Of a stretch of DNA of 64,000 nucleotides, positions 45,248 to 53,351 are shown in pieces. The stretch is from positions 186,001-250,000 of the forward strand of contig NZ_JAAMQU010000008.1 of NCBI RefSeq assembly GCF_013522925.1, read 5' to 3'. The notes beneath the pieces were generated by a model that saw nothing but the letters and a program-made list of their open reading frames with translations, made no database searches and was not told where the DNA came from. Made by a program: the position numbers and the translations under genes. The DNA is from Pseudomonas japonica. GTDB lineage: Bacteria > Pseudomonadota > Gammaproteobacteria > Pseudomonadales > Pseudomonadaceae. Within the stretch, counting starts at the first letter, position 1, and each line of letters begins with the position of its first letter.

Positions 45248-45275
45248 AGATAGGGGCGATTGTTCAAGATTCAAG
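45248..45275 (-). promoter_or_regulatory. Sigma-32 (heat-shock) promoter of clpB
   Basis: Read on the minus strand: CTTGAAT (45275-45269), 12 bases, then CCCCTATCT (45256-45248), close to the RpoH consensus CTTGAAA-N11-16-CCCCATNT. Location 84 bases before the clpB start fits. Confidence 0.87.
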
Positions 45276-45308
45276 CAGCAGGCGGCGAACACTGGCTGCA
45301 GGAGGGGG

Positions 45309-45343
45309 GCTTGCCACGGTGTGAGTACCGATGTGTGGCAAGC
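45309..45343. repeat. Inverted repeat in the pgeF-clpB gap
   Basis: GCTTGCCAC (45309-45317) and GTGGCAAGC (45335-45343) are exact reverse complements. They are followed by TGTGGGAGTAGGCGAAAG, related to Pseudomonas REP words, and by two tandem copies of CCCCCGGATGG near 45407-45432. The gap 45276-45453 has no gene; this looks like a REP remnant and may end upstream transcription. Confidence 0.5.
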
Positions 45344-45453
45344 GCGGACTCTGTGGGAGTAGGCGAAAGCCTGCGAACTTTCCCGGCTACGCCTACGGCT
45401 CTGGACGCCCCCGGATGGCCGGCCCCCGGATGGTCGGCAGCAGTATCAGAGGG

Positions 45454-46209
45454 TCAGGCGGCGCCAGTTCCTTCGCCAGCCAACCACACCAACGAAGCAA
45501 ACCGCCCTGTACGCGCCGCACGACGGTAAGAGAACCAACGCGGGTCGGTCACGGTACACAACCCGCCGCCATACACGGCTTGCACGCCCGCACTCGCCAG
45601 GCGCAGGCGGGCCAGGGCGTAGATATCGGCCATCAGCTTTCCAGGGTGCGCCCCCGGCACGAACGCGGCGGTGGCCTCTGCGTGTTGGGAGGTGAAGGCG
45701 TCGCGGACTTCTTCGCCCACTTCGAACGCACTGGGCCCGATGGCCGGGCCGAGCCATACGAGAATATCGCCGGGCGGCACGCCAAAACTGGCCACGGTTG
45801 CCTCCAATACGCCATTGGCCAGCCCGCGCCAGCCCGCGTGCGCGGCAGCGACCTGTGTACCCGCGCGGTTGGTGAACAGCGCGGGGAGGCAATCGGCGGT
45901 CATGGCGGTGCAGGCAATGCCAGGTGTGGCTGACCAACTGGCATCGGCCTCTGGCTGCCGGGCGGGGTCGGCCTCTACCACAACGGTGCTGTGCACCTGC
46001 CGCAGCCAGGCAGGACGAATACCGTACAGCCCGGCCAGCCGCCGGCGGTTTTCGGCTACGGCAGCAGGGTGGTCACCCACGTGGTCGCCCAGGTTCAGGC
46101 TATCGAACGGGGCCTGGCTAAACCCGCCAGCGCGAGTGGTGACGCAGGCCCGCACGTTGGCTGGCGCGGGCCAGTCCGGCAGAAGCAGGCTGCCGGAAAG
46201 GTCGGTCAT
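45454..46209 (-). CDS. pgeF: Peptidoglycan editing factor PgeF (laccase-domain / YfiH family)
   Basis: A 251-residue protein of the DUF152/YfiH (multicopper polyphenol oxidase) family. Members clear mis-incorporated L-Ser from UDP-MurNAc in E. coli, and some show purine-nucleoside phosphorylase activity. Metal-ligand motifs are HVGDHPAAVAENRRRL (about 47-62), WLRQVHSTVVVEA (about 68-80), TADCLPALF (Cys near 107) and AAAHAGWRGLANGVLE (His near 124). ATG 46209 overlaps the rluD stop by 4 bases (ATGA), so both are co-translated. Confidence 0.9.
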   Translation of the reverse strand: MTDLSGSLLLPDWPAPANVRACVTTRAGGFSQAPFDSLNLGDHVGDHPAAVAENRRRLAGLYGIRPAWLRQVHSTVVVEADPARQPEADASWSATPGIACTAMTADCLPALFTNRAGTQVAAAHAGWRGLANGVLEATVASFGVPPGDILVWLGPAIGPSAFEVGEEVRDAFTSQHAEATAAFVPGAHPGKLMADIYALARLRLASAGVQAVYGGGLCTVTDPRWFSYRRAARTGRFASLVWLAGEGTGAA

Positions 46210-47168
46210 CCGACGAAGGCCTCGCGGTCCTGCTTGAGCAGGGACGTGAGCCATACGAAGTCGTCAGGCAACGGCGACTCCCAACCCATGCGCTCACCGG
46301 TGGTCGGATGGTCCAGCTCGAGGAAGCGGGCATGCAGCGCCTGGCGCGGGAAGGTTTTCAACGCATCGACCAAACTGGCGCTGGCTGCTGGCGGGATGCG
46401 GAAGCGGCCGCCATAGGTCGGGTCGCCCACCAGCGGGAAGCCCACATGCGCCATGTGCACGCGGATTTGATGGGTACGGCCGGTTTCCAGCTTCACACGC
46501 ACGTGGGTGTGCGAGCGATAGCGGTCCAGCACGCGGTAATGGCTGACGGCAGGCTTGCCGTTGTCCATCACACCCATGCGCTGGCGCTGGGTACCATGAC
46601 GGCCGATAGGGGCATTGATTTTGCCGCCCGCGGTAACAACGCCCACCACCACGCATTCATAGATGCGGCTGACGCTGCGCTTTTGCAGCTGGGCGACCAG
46701 TTGCGTCTGCGCCTGTAGCGTTTTGGCGACCACCATCAGGCCGGTGGTGTCCTTGTCGAGCCGGTGCACGATACCCGCGCGCGGCACGTTGACGATGTCC
46801 GGCACGTGGTGCAACAGGGCATTGAGCAAGGTGCCATCGGCGTGGCCAGCGGCCGGGTGAACCACCAGGCCCGCAGGCTTGTTGATCACCAGGATCTGGT
46901 CGTCTTCATAGACGATGTCCAGTTCGATGTCCTGGGCGACCCATTCGCCTTGGGCTTCCTGCTCGGCTTCGAGGGCCAGCACAGCGCCGCCGTGGACTAC
47001 GTCACGCGGGCGCAACACGGCGCCGTCAACGGTCAGGCGGCCTTCCTTGATCCAGGCGGACAGGCGTGAACGGGAAAATTCCGCGAACAGTTGCGCGGCA
47101 ACCTGATCGAGGCGCTGGCCTCCCAGGTCGGGGGTGACTTCGGCGCTAAGCCGGATGATCTCAGACAT
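46206..47168 (-). CDS. rluD: 23S rRNA pseudouridine(1911/1915/1917) synthase RluD
   Basis: A 320-residue pseudouridine synthase acting on helix 69 of 23S rRNA. An N-terminal S4 RNA-binding domain (about 15-75, LDQVAAQLFAEFSRSRLSAW) precedes the RluA-type catalytic domain with the Asp motif GIVHRLDKDTTGLMVVAK (about 133-150), TGRTHQIRVHMAHVGFPLVG (about 230-249) and a C-terminal LHARFLELDHP. It is divergent from bamD, the conserved arrangement in gammaproteobacteria. Confidence 0.95.
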   Translation of the reverse strand: MSEIIRLSAEVTPDLGGQRLDQVAAQLFAEFSRSRLSAWIKEGRLTVDGAVLRPRDVVHGGAVLALEAEQEAQGEWVAQDIELDIVYEDDQILVINKPAGLVVHPAAGHADGTLLNALLHHVPDIVNVPRAGIVHRLDKDTTGLMVVAKTLQAQTQLVAQLQKRSVSRIYECVVVGVVTAGGKINAPIGRHGTQRQRMGVMDNGKPAVSHYRVLDRYRSHTHVRVKLETGRTHQIRVHMAHVGFPLVGDPTYGGRFRIPPAASASLVDALKTFPRQALHARFLELDHPTTGERMGWESPLPDDFVWLTSLLKQDREAFVG

Positions 47169-47327
47169 GCTTGGCTACACAGGGAAACAGCGCGACCGCA
47201 CAGCCTTTGGTTTCAGCTGCGCGCTTGTGGTTAAATACGGCGTCTTTCGCCCCGGAGGTTCGCGGGGCGCTCATCATAACAGGACGGCCGCGCCCAAGAC
47301 AGCGGCCGTTAAGGGACGCAAGCCGCC

Positions 47328-48353
47328 ATGCAAGTGAAACACCTGCTGCTGATCGCCATTGTCGGCCTTACCGCCGCCTGTTCGTCGAACAAGGAAGTGG
47401 TCGACGAGAACCTGAGCGAAGCCGAGCTGTACCAGCAGGCCCAGACCGACCTGGATAACCACAGTTATACCAGCGCAACGGCCAAGCTCAAGGCGCTCGA
47501 ATCCCGCTATCCGTTCGGCCGCTACGCCGACCAGGCACAGCTGGAGCTCATCTACGCGAACTACAAGAACGCCGAGCCCGAGGCTGCCAAGTCCGCCGCC
47601 GAGCGTTTCATTCGCCTGCACCCCCAGCACCCGAACGTCGATTACGCCTACTACCTCAAGGGCCTTACGTCCTTTGACCAGGACCGCGGCATCGTGGCTC
47701 GCTTCCTGCCGCTGGACATGACCAAGCGTGACCCGGGCGCCGCTCGCGATTCGTACAACGAGTTCGCCCAGCTCACCAGCCGTTACCCGAGCAGCCGCTA
47801 CTCGCCGGACGCCAAGCAGCGCATGATCTACCTGCGCAACCTGCTGGCAGCCTACGAAATTCACGTAGCCCATTACTACATCACTCGCCAGGCCTACGTG
47901 GCCGCCGCCAACCGTGGCCGGTACGTGGTGGAAAACTTCCAGGAAACCCCCGCCGTGGGTGATGGCCTGGCGGTAATGGTCGAAAGCTACCAGCACCTGC
48001 ACCTGGACGACCTCGCCGATACCAGCCTGCAAACCCTGAAGTACAACTACCCGGACCACCCCAGCCTGCAGGACGGCCAGTTCACGCCGCTCAAGGAAGA
48101 GGCAGACAACCGTTCGTGGCTGTCCAAGGCAACCCTGGGCCTGATCGAGGGCGATAACACCCCGCCGCCGCCGAGCGAAAGCCGCGCCAACCAGGAGTTG
48201 GCCAAGCAGTACCAGGACGCGAAGGACAATATCCCGGCTGAACTGCGCCCTGCGGACGAAGGCGGTACCGCCGACGAGCCACCGGTCGAAAACGCCGAGC
48301 CCACGCCGCACCGTTCGTGGCTCAGCCGCCTGACCTTCGGTCTGTTCGACTGA
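47328..48353 (+). CDS. bamD: Outer-membrane assembly factor BamD (ComL)
   Basis: A 341-residue lipoprotein of the beta-barrel assembly machine that binds BamA from the periplasmic side. The lipobox LTAACSS places the lipidated Cys at residue 18. TPR repeats follow ([20 protein letters not shown] onward) to about residue 245. An extended C-terminal tail (about 250-341) rich in Pro, Glu and Asp ends in a second [12 protein letters not shown] repeat of the earlier [12 protein letters not shown]. This tail is characteristic of Pseudomonas orthologues. Confidence 0.95.
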   Translation: MQVKHLLLIAIVGLTAACSSNKEVVDENLSEAELYQQAQTDLDNHSYTSATAKLKALESRYPFGRYADQAQLELIYANYKNAEPEAAKSAAERFIRLHPQHPNVDYAYYLKGLTSFDQDRGIVARFLPLDMTKRDPGAARDSYNEFAQLTSRYPSSRYSPDAKQRMIYLRNLLAAYEIHVAHYYITRQAYVAAANRGRYVVENFQETPAVGDGLAVMVESYQHLHLDDLADTSLQTLKYNYPDHPSLQDGQFTPLKEEADNRSWLSKATLGLIEGDNTPPPPSESRANQELAKQYQDAKDNIPAELRPADEGGTADEPPVENAEPTPHRSWLSRLTFGLFD

Positions 48354-48365
48354 TCAGCGATGTAA

Positions 48366-48392
48366 CGGTCGCTCCTGCAACGGGAGCGACCG
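48366..48392 (+). terminator. Stem-loop after bamD
   Basis: CGGTCGCTCC at 48366-48375 pairs exactly with GGAGCGACCG at 48383-48392 (7-base loop), 13 bases past the bamD stop. No T-run follows, so it may attenuate or protect the 3' end and not fully terminate. Confidence 0.6.
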
Positions 48393-48456
48393 CGCTGGCT
48401 CTCCCCCGCTTCCCTTGGCTACACTGCGCGCTCCTTCTTGCAGAAGCCCCGCCATC

Positions 48457-48687
48457 ATGATTCGCCTGCTCTTCTGGATCGCCATCATCGCCGTCGCCGT
48501 GTGGGCATGGCGTACCTTCAAGGCGCCCAAGGCTCAACCACCACGCGCTTCGGGCAACACGTTGCCAATGGTGCGCTGCGCTCAATGCGGCGTGCACCTG
48601 CCCAGCGACCGAGCGCTGGCCAGTGGCACACACTGGTATTGCAGCCGCGCCCACCTGGAGCAAGGGCCCGCCCGGCGTGACCACTGA
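48457..48687 (+). CDS. PP0621 family small membrane zinc-ribbon protein
   Basis: A 76-residue protein of the PP0621 family, named after its P. putida member directly upstream of pilS. An N-terminal transmembrane helix (IRLLFWIAIIAVAVWAWRTF) is followed by a zinc-like site RCAQCGVHLPSDRAL...HWYCSRAHLE with three Cys and two or three His. ATG 48457 is chosen because the hydrophobic segment begins there. The 3' end overlaps the pilS start. Function is unknown; co-expression with pilSR is likely. Confidence 0.85.
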   Translation: MIRLLFWIAIIAVAVWAWRTFKAPKAQPPRASGNTLPMVRCAQCGVHLPSDRALASGTHWYCSRAHLEQGPARRDH

Positions 48688-50269
48688 GGCCTCTGCCAGC
48701 GGCAGGGCCCAGGCGCGGCGGATGCTGCGGCTGTACCACCTGTATCGGCTGGTGATCGGCATCAGCCTGGTGCTGCTTATCTCGAGTGACATGGACAACC
48801 GCTTGCTGGAGCTGGCCGATGGCCAACTCTTTCGCATAGGCAGCTGGCTGTACCTGGTGTTCAACCTGCTGGTAGCACTCACCTTCGGCAACGCTCACCG
48901 CTCCGCCAAGGTGTTCAGCCTGTCCACGGCCGACGTGATTCTGCTGGCCGGGTTGTTCTATGCAGGCGGCGGCACCGCCAGTGGCATTGGCAACCTGATG
49001 ATTGCCTCGGTGGCGATGAGTAACCTGTTGCTGCGCGGTCGCCTTGGGCTGCTGATCGCCGCCTTGGCCTCCATCGGTATAATCTACCTGACCTTCTACC
49101 TGAGCTTCACCCGCCCTTCGGCCGCCAACGATTACGTTCAGGCCGGCTCGCTGGGCGTGCTGTGCTTTGCCGTGGCGTTGATCGTGCAGGGTCTCAGCCA
49201 CCTGCTGCGCACCAGCGAAACCCTGGCCGAGCAACGCGCCAGCGACGTGACCAACCTTGAAGAACTGAACGCGCTCATCCTGCAGCGCATGCGTACGGGC
49301 ATTCTTGTGCTGGACGCCCAGCATCGGGTGCAACTGGCGAACCAAGGCGCGCTGGCGTTGTTTGGCAAGCCGGTGCTCAGCGGCCAGTTGATCAGCGTGC
49401 ATGCCCCCGACCTGATCGAGCGGCTGCTGCAATGGCGGGTAAACCCTGCCTTGCGGGTGAAGAGCATCAAGCTTCAAGCCGACGGCCCGCCCGTGCAGGT
49501 GAGTTTTATCGCGTTGAGCCGCGGCGCGGGGCAGCAAACCTTGGTATTTCTGGAGGACTTGTCACAGATCGCCCAGCAGGCCCAGCAACTGAAACTCGCC
49601 GCGCTGGGTCGCCTTACCGCCGGTATCGCCCATGAGGTGCGCAACCCATTGGGCGCGATCAGCCACGCTGGCCAGCTGTTGCAGGAATCAGACGCACTGA
49701 ACGACCCCGATCGTCGGCTGGTGCAGATCATCCTGGACCAGTCCAAGCGCATGAATCTGGTGATCGAAAACGTACTGCAGCTATCAAGGCGGCGCCCGGC
49801 CGAGCCCGAGATGCTTGACCTCTCCGCCTGGTTGAGCGCCTTCGTGACCGAATTCATGGCAACGGCGCCCAGCCATCATCGGCTGCATGCGCACATTTCC
49901 GAAGGCTTGATCGAAACCCGCATGGACCCGCACCACCTCACTCAGGTTGTCACCAACCTGGTTCAGAACGGCTTGCGCTACAGCGGCCTCAATCACACGC
50001 AGGCGCAGGTGTGGCTAAAGTTGGGAGTAGAGCGCGCCAGCGGTTTGCCGATACTGGATGTAGTGGATGACGGCCCGGGGATCGCCCCGGAAAAGCTCCA
50101 GCACATCTTCGAGCCGTTCTTCACCACCGAAACAAAAGGTACCGGCTTGGGTCTGTATATTTCTCGGGAGCTGTGCGAAGGCAACCGCGCTCACCTCGAT
50201 TATCGGCCAGGCGCACAGGGCGGCAGTTGCATGCGTATTACCTTCGCTCACGCTCGAAGACAGGCCTGA
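48677..50269 (+). CDS. pilS: Sensor histidine kinase PilS
   Basis: A 530-residue (exactly the P. aeruginosa PilS length) inner-membrane kinase. It has six hydrophobic segments in about residues 20-185, a PAS domain (about 200-300), HisKA with GIAHEVRNPLGAISHAGQLL (His319), and an ATPase domain with N-box TNLVQNGLRYSG, VVDDGPGI and GTGLGLYISRELCEG. PilS senses PilA level in the membrane and controls PilR. A GTG start at 48677, overlapping the PP0621 gene by 11 bases, is preferred because the conserved N-terminus (QARRMLRLYHLYRL) begins before the first internal ATG. Confidence 0.93.
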   Translation: MTTEASASGRAQARRMLRLYHLYRLVIGISLVLLISSDMDNRLLELADGQLFRIGSWLYLVFNLLVALTFGNAHRSAKVFSLSTADVILLAGLFYAGGGTASGIGNLMIASVAMSNLLLRGRLGLLIAALASIGIIYLTFYLSFTRPSAANDYVQAGSLGVLCFAVALIVQGLSHLLRTSETLAEQRASDVTNLEELNALILQRMRTGILVLDAQHRVQLANQGALALFGKPVLSGQLISVHAPDLIERLLQWRVNPALRVKSIKLQADGPPVQVSFIALSRGAGQQTLVFLEDLSQIAQQAQQLKLAALGRLTAGIAHEVRNPLGAISHAGQLLQESDALNDPDRRLVQIILDQSKRMNLVIENVLQLSRRRPAEPEMLDLSAWLSAFVTEFMATAPSHHRLHAHISEGLIETRMDPHHLTQVVTNLVQNGLRYSGLNHTQAQVWLKLGVERASGLPILDVVDDGPGIAPEKLQHIFEPFFTTETKGTGLGLYISRELCEGNRAHLDYRPGAQGGSCMRITFAHARRQA

Positions 50270-50271
50270 AC

Positions 50272-51612
50272 ATGACGGCACGGCAAAAGATTCTAATCGT
50301 CGATGACGAACCGGACATCCGCGAACTGCTCGAGATCACACTCGGCCGCATGAAGCTGGACACGCGTGGCGCTCGAAACCTCAAAGAGGCCCGCGACTGG
50401 TTGAGCAAGGAAGCCTTCGACCTGTGCCTCACCGACATGCGCCTGCCCGACGGCACGGGGCTTGAGCTGGTTCAGTACATGCAACAGCGACACCCCAACC
50501 TGCCGGTGGCCATGATTACCGCCTATGGCAACGTGGACACCGCCATCAATGCGCTGAAGGCCGGCGCCTTCGACTTCCTCACCAAGCCCGTGGACCTGCC
50601 CCGCTTGCGAGAGCTGGTGGCAACCGCCCTGCGCCTGGTAAACCGTGCCACCGAAGCAGCTACGGCCGACGACCGGTTACTCGGCCAGTCACCTCCCATG
50701 CAGGCCCTGCGCAAGCAGATCGCGCGACTGGCCCGCAGCCAGGCCCCGGTGTATATCAGCGGGGAATCCGGCACCGGCAAAGAGCTGGTCGCCCGGCAGA
50801 TCCACGACCAAGGCCCCCGCTGCGAGCGGCCCTTCGTACCAGTGAACTGCGGCGCGATCCCCACCGAATTGATGGAAAGCGAGTTCTTCGGCCACCGCAA
50901 GGGCAGCTTCAGTGGTGCCATGGAGGATAAGCCCGGGCTGTTTCAGGCAGCAGACGGCGGCACGCTGTTCCTCGATGAAGTGGCCGACCTCCCCTTGGCG
51001 ATGCAGGTGAAGTTGCTACGGGCTATCCAGGAAAAAGCCATTCGCAGCGTAGGCGGGCAAAGCGAAGTGATCGTGGACGTGCGGGTACTGTGCGCCACCC
51101 ATAAAGACCTCGCCCAGGAAGTACAGGCCGGGCGTTTCCGCCAGGACCTGTATTACCGGCTTAACGTGATCGAACTGCGGGTACCCCCTTTGCGCGAGCG
51201 GCGCGAAGACATCGACCTGATTGCCCAGTGCGTGCTCAAGCGCCTCGCCGCCAGCAGCGGCCTGCCCCCTGCCCGGCTAGCCACGGACGCCCAGGCCACG
51301 CTGCGTCAGTACCGCTTCCCTGGCAACGTGCGAGAGCTGGAAAACATGCTCGAACGTGCCTATACGCTGTGTGAGAACGACATCATCGAAGCGGCCGACC
51401 TGCGCCTGGAAGACCCCGCCCCCCTCCGTGAAAACGGCGAGCACAGCCTGGCCGAGGTGGACAACCTCGAGGATTACCTGGAGAACATCGAGCGCACGCT
51501 GATCCTTCAGGCCCTGGAAGAAACCCGCTGGAACCGCACTGCCGCCGCCCAGCGGTTGAACATGTCGTTTCGGTCGATGCGCTATAGGCTAAAAAAGCTA
51601 GGGCTCGAATAG
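50272..51612 (+). CDS. pilR: Sigma-54-dependent response regulator PilR
   Basis: A 446-residue NtrC-type activator of pilA transcription. The receiver domain covers about 1-125 with phospho-acceptor Asp55 in LTDMRLPDG. The AAA+ domain covers about 140-380 with Walker A GESGTGKELVARQIHDQ, Walker B GGTLFLDEVADL and arginine-finger region PGNVRELENMLERA. A Fis-type HTH lies at the C-terminus (NRTAAAQRLNMSFRSMRYRL). The sigma-54 contact loop reads GSFSGA (211-216), not the usual GAFTGA or the GSFTGA I recall in PilR. It lies 2 bases behind pilS; its target promoter is at 15743-15758. Confidence 0.95.
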   Translation: MTARQKILIVDDEPDIRELLEITLGRMKLDTRGARNLKEARDWLSKEAFDLCLTDMRLPDGTGLELVQYMQQRHPNLPVAMITAYGNVDTAINALKAGAFDFLTKPVDLPRLRELVATALRLVNRATEAATADDRLLGQSPPMQALRKQIARLARSQAPVYISGESGTGKELVARQIHDQGPRCERPFVPVNCGAIPTELMESEFFGHRKGSFSGAMEDKPGLFQAADGGTLFLDEVADLPLAMQVKLLRAIQEKAIRSVGGQSEVIVDVRVLCATHKDLAQEVQAGRFRQDLYYRLNVIELRVPPLRERREDIDLIAQCVLKRLAASSGLPPARLATDAQATLRQYRFPGNVRELENMLERAYTLCENDIIEAADLRLEDPAPLRENGEHSLAEVDNLEDYLENIERTLILQALEETRWNRTAAAQRLNMSFRSMRYRLKKLGLE

Positions 51613-51686
51613 GTGCGACCCCGTTCGCCAGCTTCGCTGGCTCCTCACCGGCCGACGAAACCGGCGCTATATGTAGGAGGCCTCCA

Positions 51687-51759
51687 CCCTTGTGGGAAGC
51701 GGGCGCCCGCTCGCGAAAAAAAAGTCCATTCGCGAGCTGGCGCCCGCTTCCCACAAGGG
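51687..51759. repeat. REPIN: 31-bp near-perfect inverted REP pair
   Basis: The left arm (51687-51717, beginning CCCTTGTGGGAAGCGGGCGC) and right arm (51729-51759, beginning TTCGCGAGCTGGCGCCCGCT) are reverse complements at 30 of 31 positions, with an 11-base A-rich spacer. This is the REP-REP hairpin (REPIN) arrangement known in Pseudomonas and mobilised by RAYT transposases. It lies between the convergent pilR and thiO genes and probably terminates both. Another hairpin (GCCAGC-TTC-GCTGGC, about 51636-51650) precedes it. Confidence 0.9.
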
Positions 51760-51824
51760 TCCGCTGTCGCCGCCAGAACAGTGTTTTTCCATGAGAGTGA
51801 GCGAAGCTCGCGAACAGGGTAAGC

Positions 51825-52913
51825 TCATCGCGGCGCATAGGGCGCCGGGTCAACAATCGGCGCTCGGCCCAACATCAGGTCCGCCAGCAGCTGACAGGAC
51901 GCCGGCGCCAGCACCAATCCATTCCGGTAATGCCCACAATTGAGCCACAGCCCAGGGTGGCTGGCGACCGGGCCAATAAACGGAATGCCTTCGGGTGATC
52001 CGGGCCGCAGCCCCGCCCAATGGCCAACCACTTCAGCACCCCGTAGCGCGGGCAGCAACTCCTCTGCCGAGGCTTTGAGGCTAGCCAGCGCCTGCTCCGT
52101 CGGCGTTTTGTCGAACCCGGCATGCTCCAGCGTACTGCCCACCAGAATGTGCCCATCCCGCCGAGGGATCGCATACCGCGTGCGGGCGAGCACCATGGCT
52201 GGCAGAAAATCTTCAGCGCATTTGAACAGGATCATCTGACCTTTTACCGGCTGAACGGGCAGCGCCAGCCCCAGCGTACCCAGAAGCTTTCCGCTCCAGG
52301 CGCCCGCCGTAAGCACCACCTGATCGCCGCGCAGCTCACCCTCATCGGTGAGCACACCGCCAATGCGCCCCTGATCCTCGATAAAGCCGGTAACAGGCAC
52401 ATGCTCCCGCAGCGTGACATTGGGCAATGCCTCCAGCGCCGCCCGCAGGGCCTTCACCAATCTGGGGTTACGCACATTGGCTACATCTGCCATATGGATG
52501 CCGCGGCTGAAACCTGGCCCGAGCACCGAGACCTTGCGGTAAACCTCCTCGATCGGTACTTGGCTCAGCGGCCGGGCCTGAGCCCGCGCCCAGTCGAGGG
52601 CTTGCGCTTCATCGTCGAGGTCCAGCCAGTACAAGCCGGTGACGTGAACTTCAGGGTCCACGCCGGTACGCCCGAACAAGTGATCGCCCAGCTGTGGATA
52701 AAAATCCTGAGACCAATGGGCCAGCGCGGTAACCGCCGGGCTGTAGCGCCACGGATACAACGGCGAGACTATCCCGCCCCCGGCCCAGGACGCTTCCTTT
52801 CCCGCCTGCTGACGGTCCAGCACGGTCACGCGCGCGCCTGCGCTGGCCAGGTTCAGGGCAGTGAGCAGGCCGATCACGCCGGCGCCTACGATCAGGATGT
52901 GTTCTTCGCTCAT
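51825..52913 (-). CDS. thiO: Glycine oxidase ThiO (FAD-dependent)
   Basis: A 362-residue FAD oxidase making iminoglycine for the thiazole part of thiamine. The FAD fold is ILIVGAGVIGLLTALNLASA (residues 6-25), followed by LDRQQAGKEASWAGGGIVSP (about 32-51). The DAO-family core includes VVLTAGAWSG and PVKGQMILF, and the C-terminal HYRNGLVLAPASCQLLADL contains the conserved RNGLVLAP. thiO lies next to the pilE cluster in pseudomonads as well, so the assignment is secure by both sequence and context. Confidence 0.92.
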   Translation of the reverse strand: MSEEHILIVGAGVIGLLTALNLASAGARVTVLDRQQAGKEASWAGGGIVSPLYPWRYSPAVTALAHWSQDFYPQLGDHLFGRTGVDPEVHVTGLYWLDLDDEAQALDWARAQARPLSQVPIEEVYRKVSVLGPGFSRGIHMADVANVRNPRLVKALRAALEALPNVTLREHVPVTGFIEDQGRIGGVLTDEGELRGDQVVLTAGAWSGKLLGTLGLALPVQPVKGQMILFKCAEDFLPAMVLARTRYAIPRRDGHILVGSTLEHAGFDKTPTEQALASLKASAEELLPALRGAEVVGHWAGLRPGSPEGIPFIGPVASHPGLWLNCGHYRNGLVLAPASCQLLADLMLGRAPIVDPAPYAPR

Positions 52914-52928
52914 CAGGCTTGCGTTACC

Positions 52929-53342
52929 TTAGCGGCCCCAGCAGAAGGCGGTTGTAACGCCTGTCGTGGCGCCGGGATTGGTCCGTTGGCCAGTATTGGT
53001 AAGCTGGAAAGACCCGCAGACATCAGTCGCCATCATGGTGTTGTTGACGGGCGTTGCGGTAAGGGTAAACGTGGTTTTATCCCGGGCAACCGCAATGTTG
53101 TACCAAGCGTTTCCGGTAGGGTTCGCGGTGGTGATGCTGTCGGTGTTGCTGTATTGCCCAGCCTTGGAATAATGCCGTTCCAACGTCTGGGCAGATTCCG
53201 TCAGCAATTGGACGATTTCCGCCCGGTGCGTCTTTCGCACATATTTGGTGTAGCTCGGGTAAGCGATCGCCGCGAGGATGCCGATGATCGCAACGGCAAT
53301 CATCAGCTCAATCAACGTAAAACCCTTCAATGAGCCTTTCAT
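52929..53342 (-). CDS. pilE: Type IV minor pilin PilE
   Basis: A 137-residue prepilin with leader MKGSLKG before [20 protein letters not shown] (Glu5 present), followed by [20 protein letters not shown]. Two Cys near the end (TDVCGSF and TAFCWGR) can form the C-terminal disulfide. It is the last gene of the fimU-pilVWXY1E cluster, 9 bases after pilY1, and is expected in the priming subcomplex at the pilus tip. Confidence 0.93.
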   Translation of the reverse strand: MKGSLKGFTLIELMIAVAIIGILAAIAYPSYTKYVRKTHRAEIVQLLTESAQTLERHYSKAGQYSNTDSITTANPTGNAWYNIAVARDKTTFTLTATPVNNTMMATDVCGSFQLTNTGQRTNPGATTGVTTAFCWGR

Positions 53343-53351
53343 GTTTACCTC

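Noticed and set aside
42636..45362. 908-codon plus-strand open frame
   Set aside because: Antisense to clpB over its full length; no ribosome site and no protein family.
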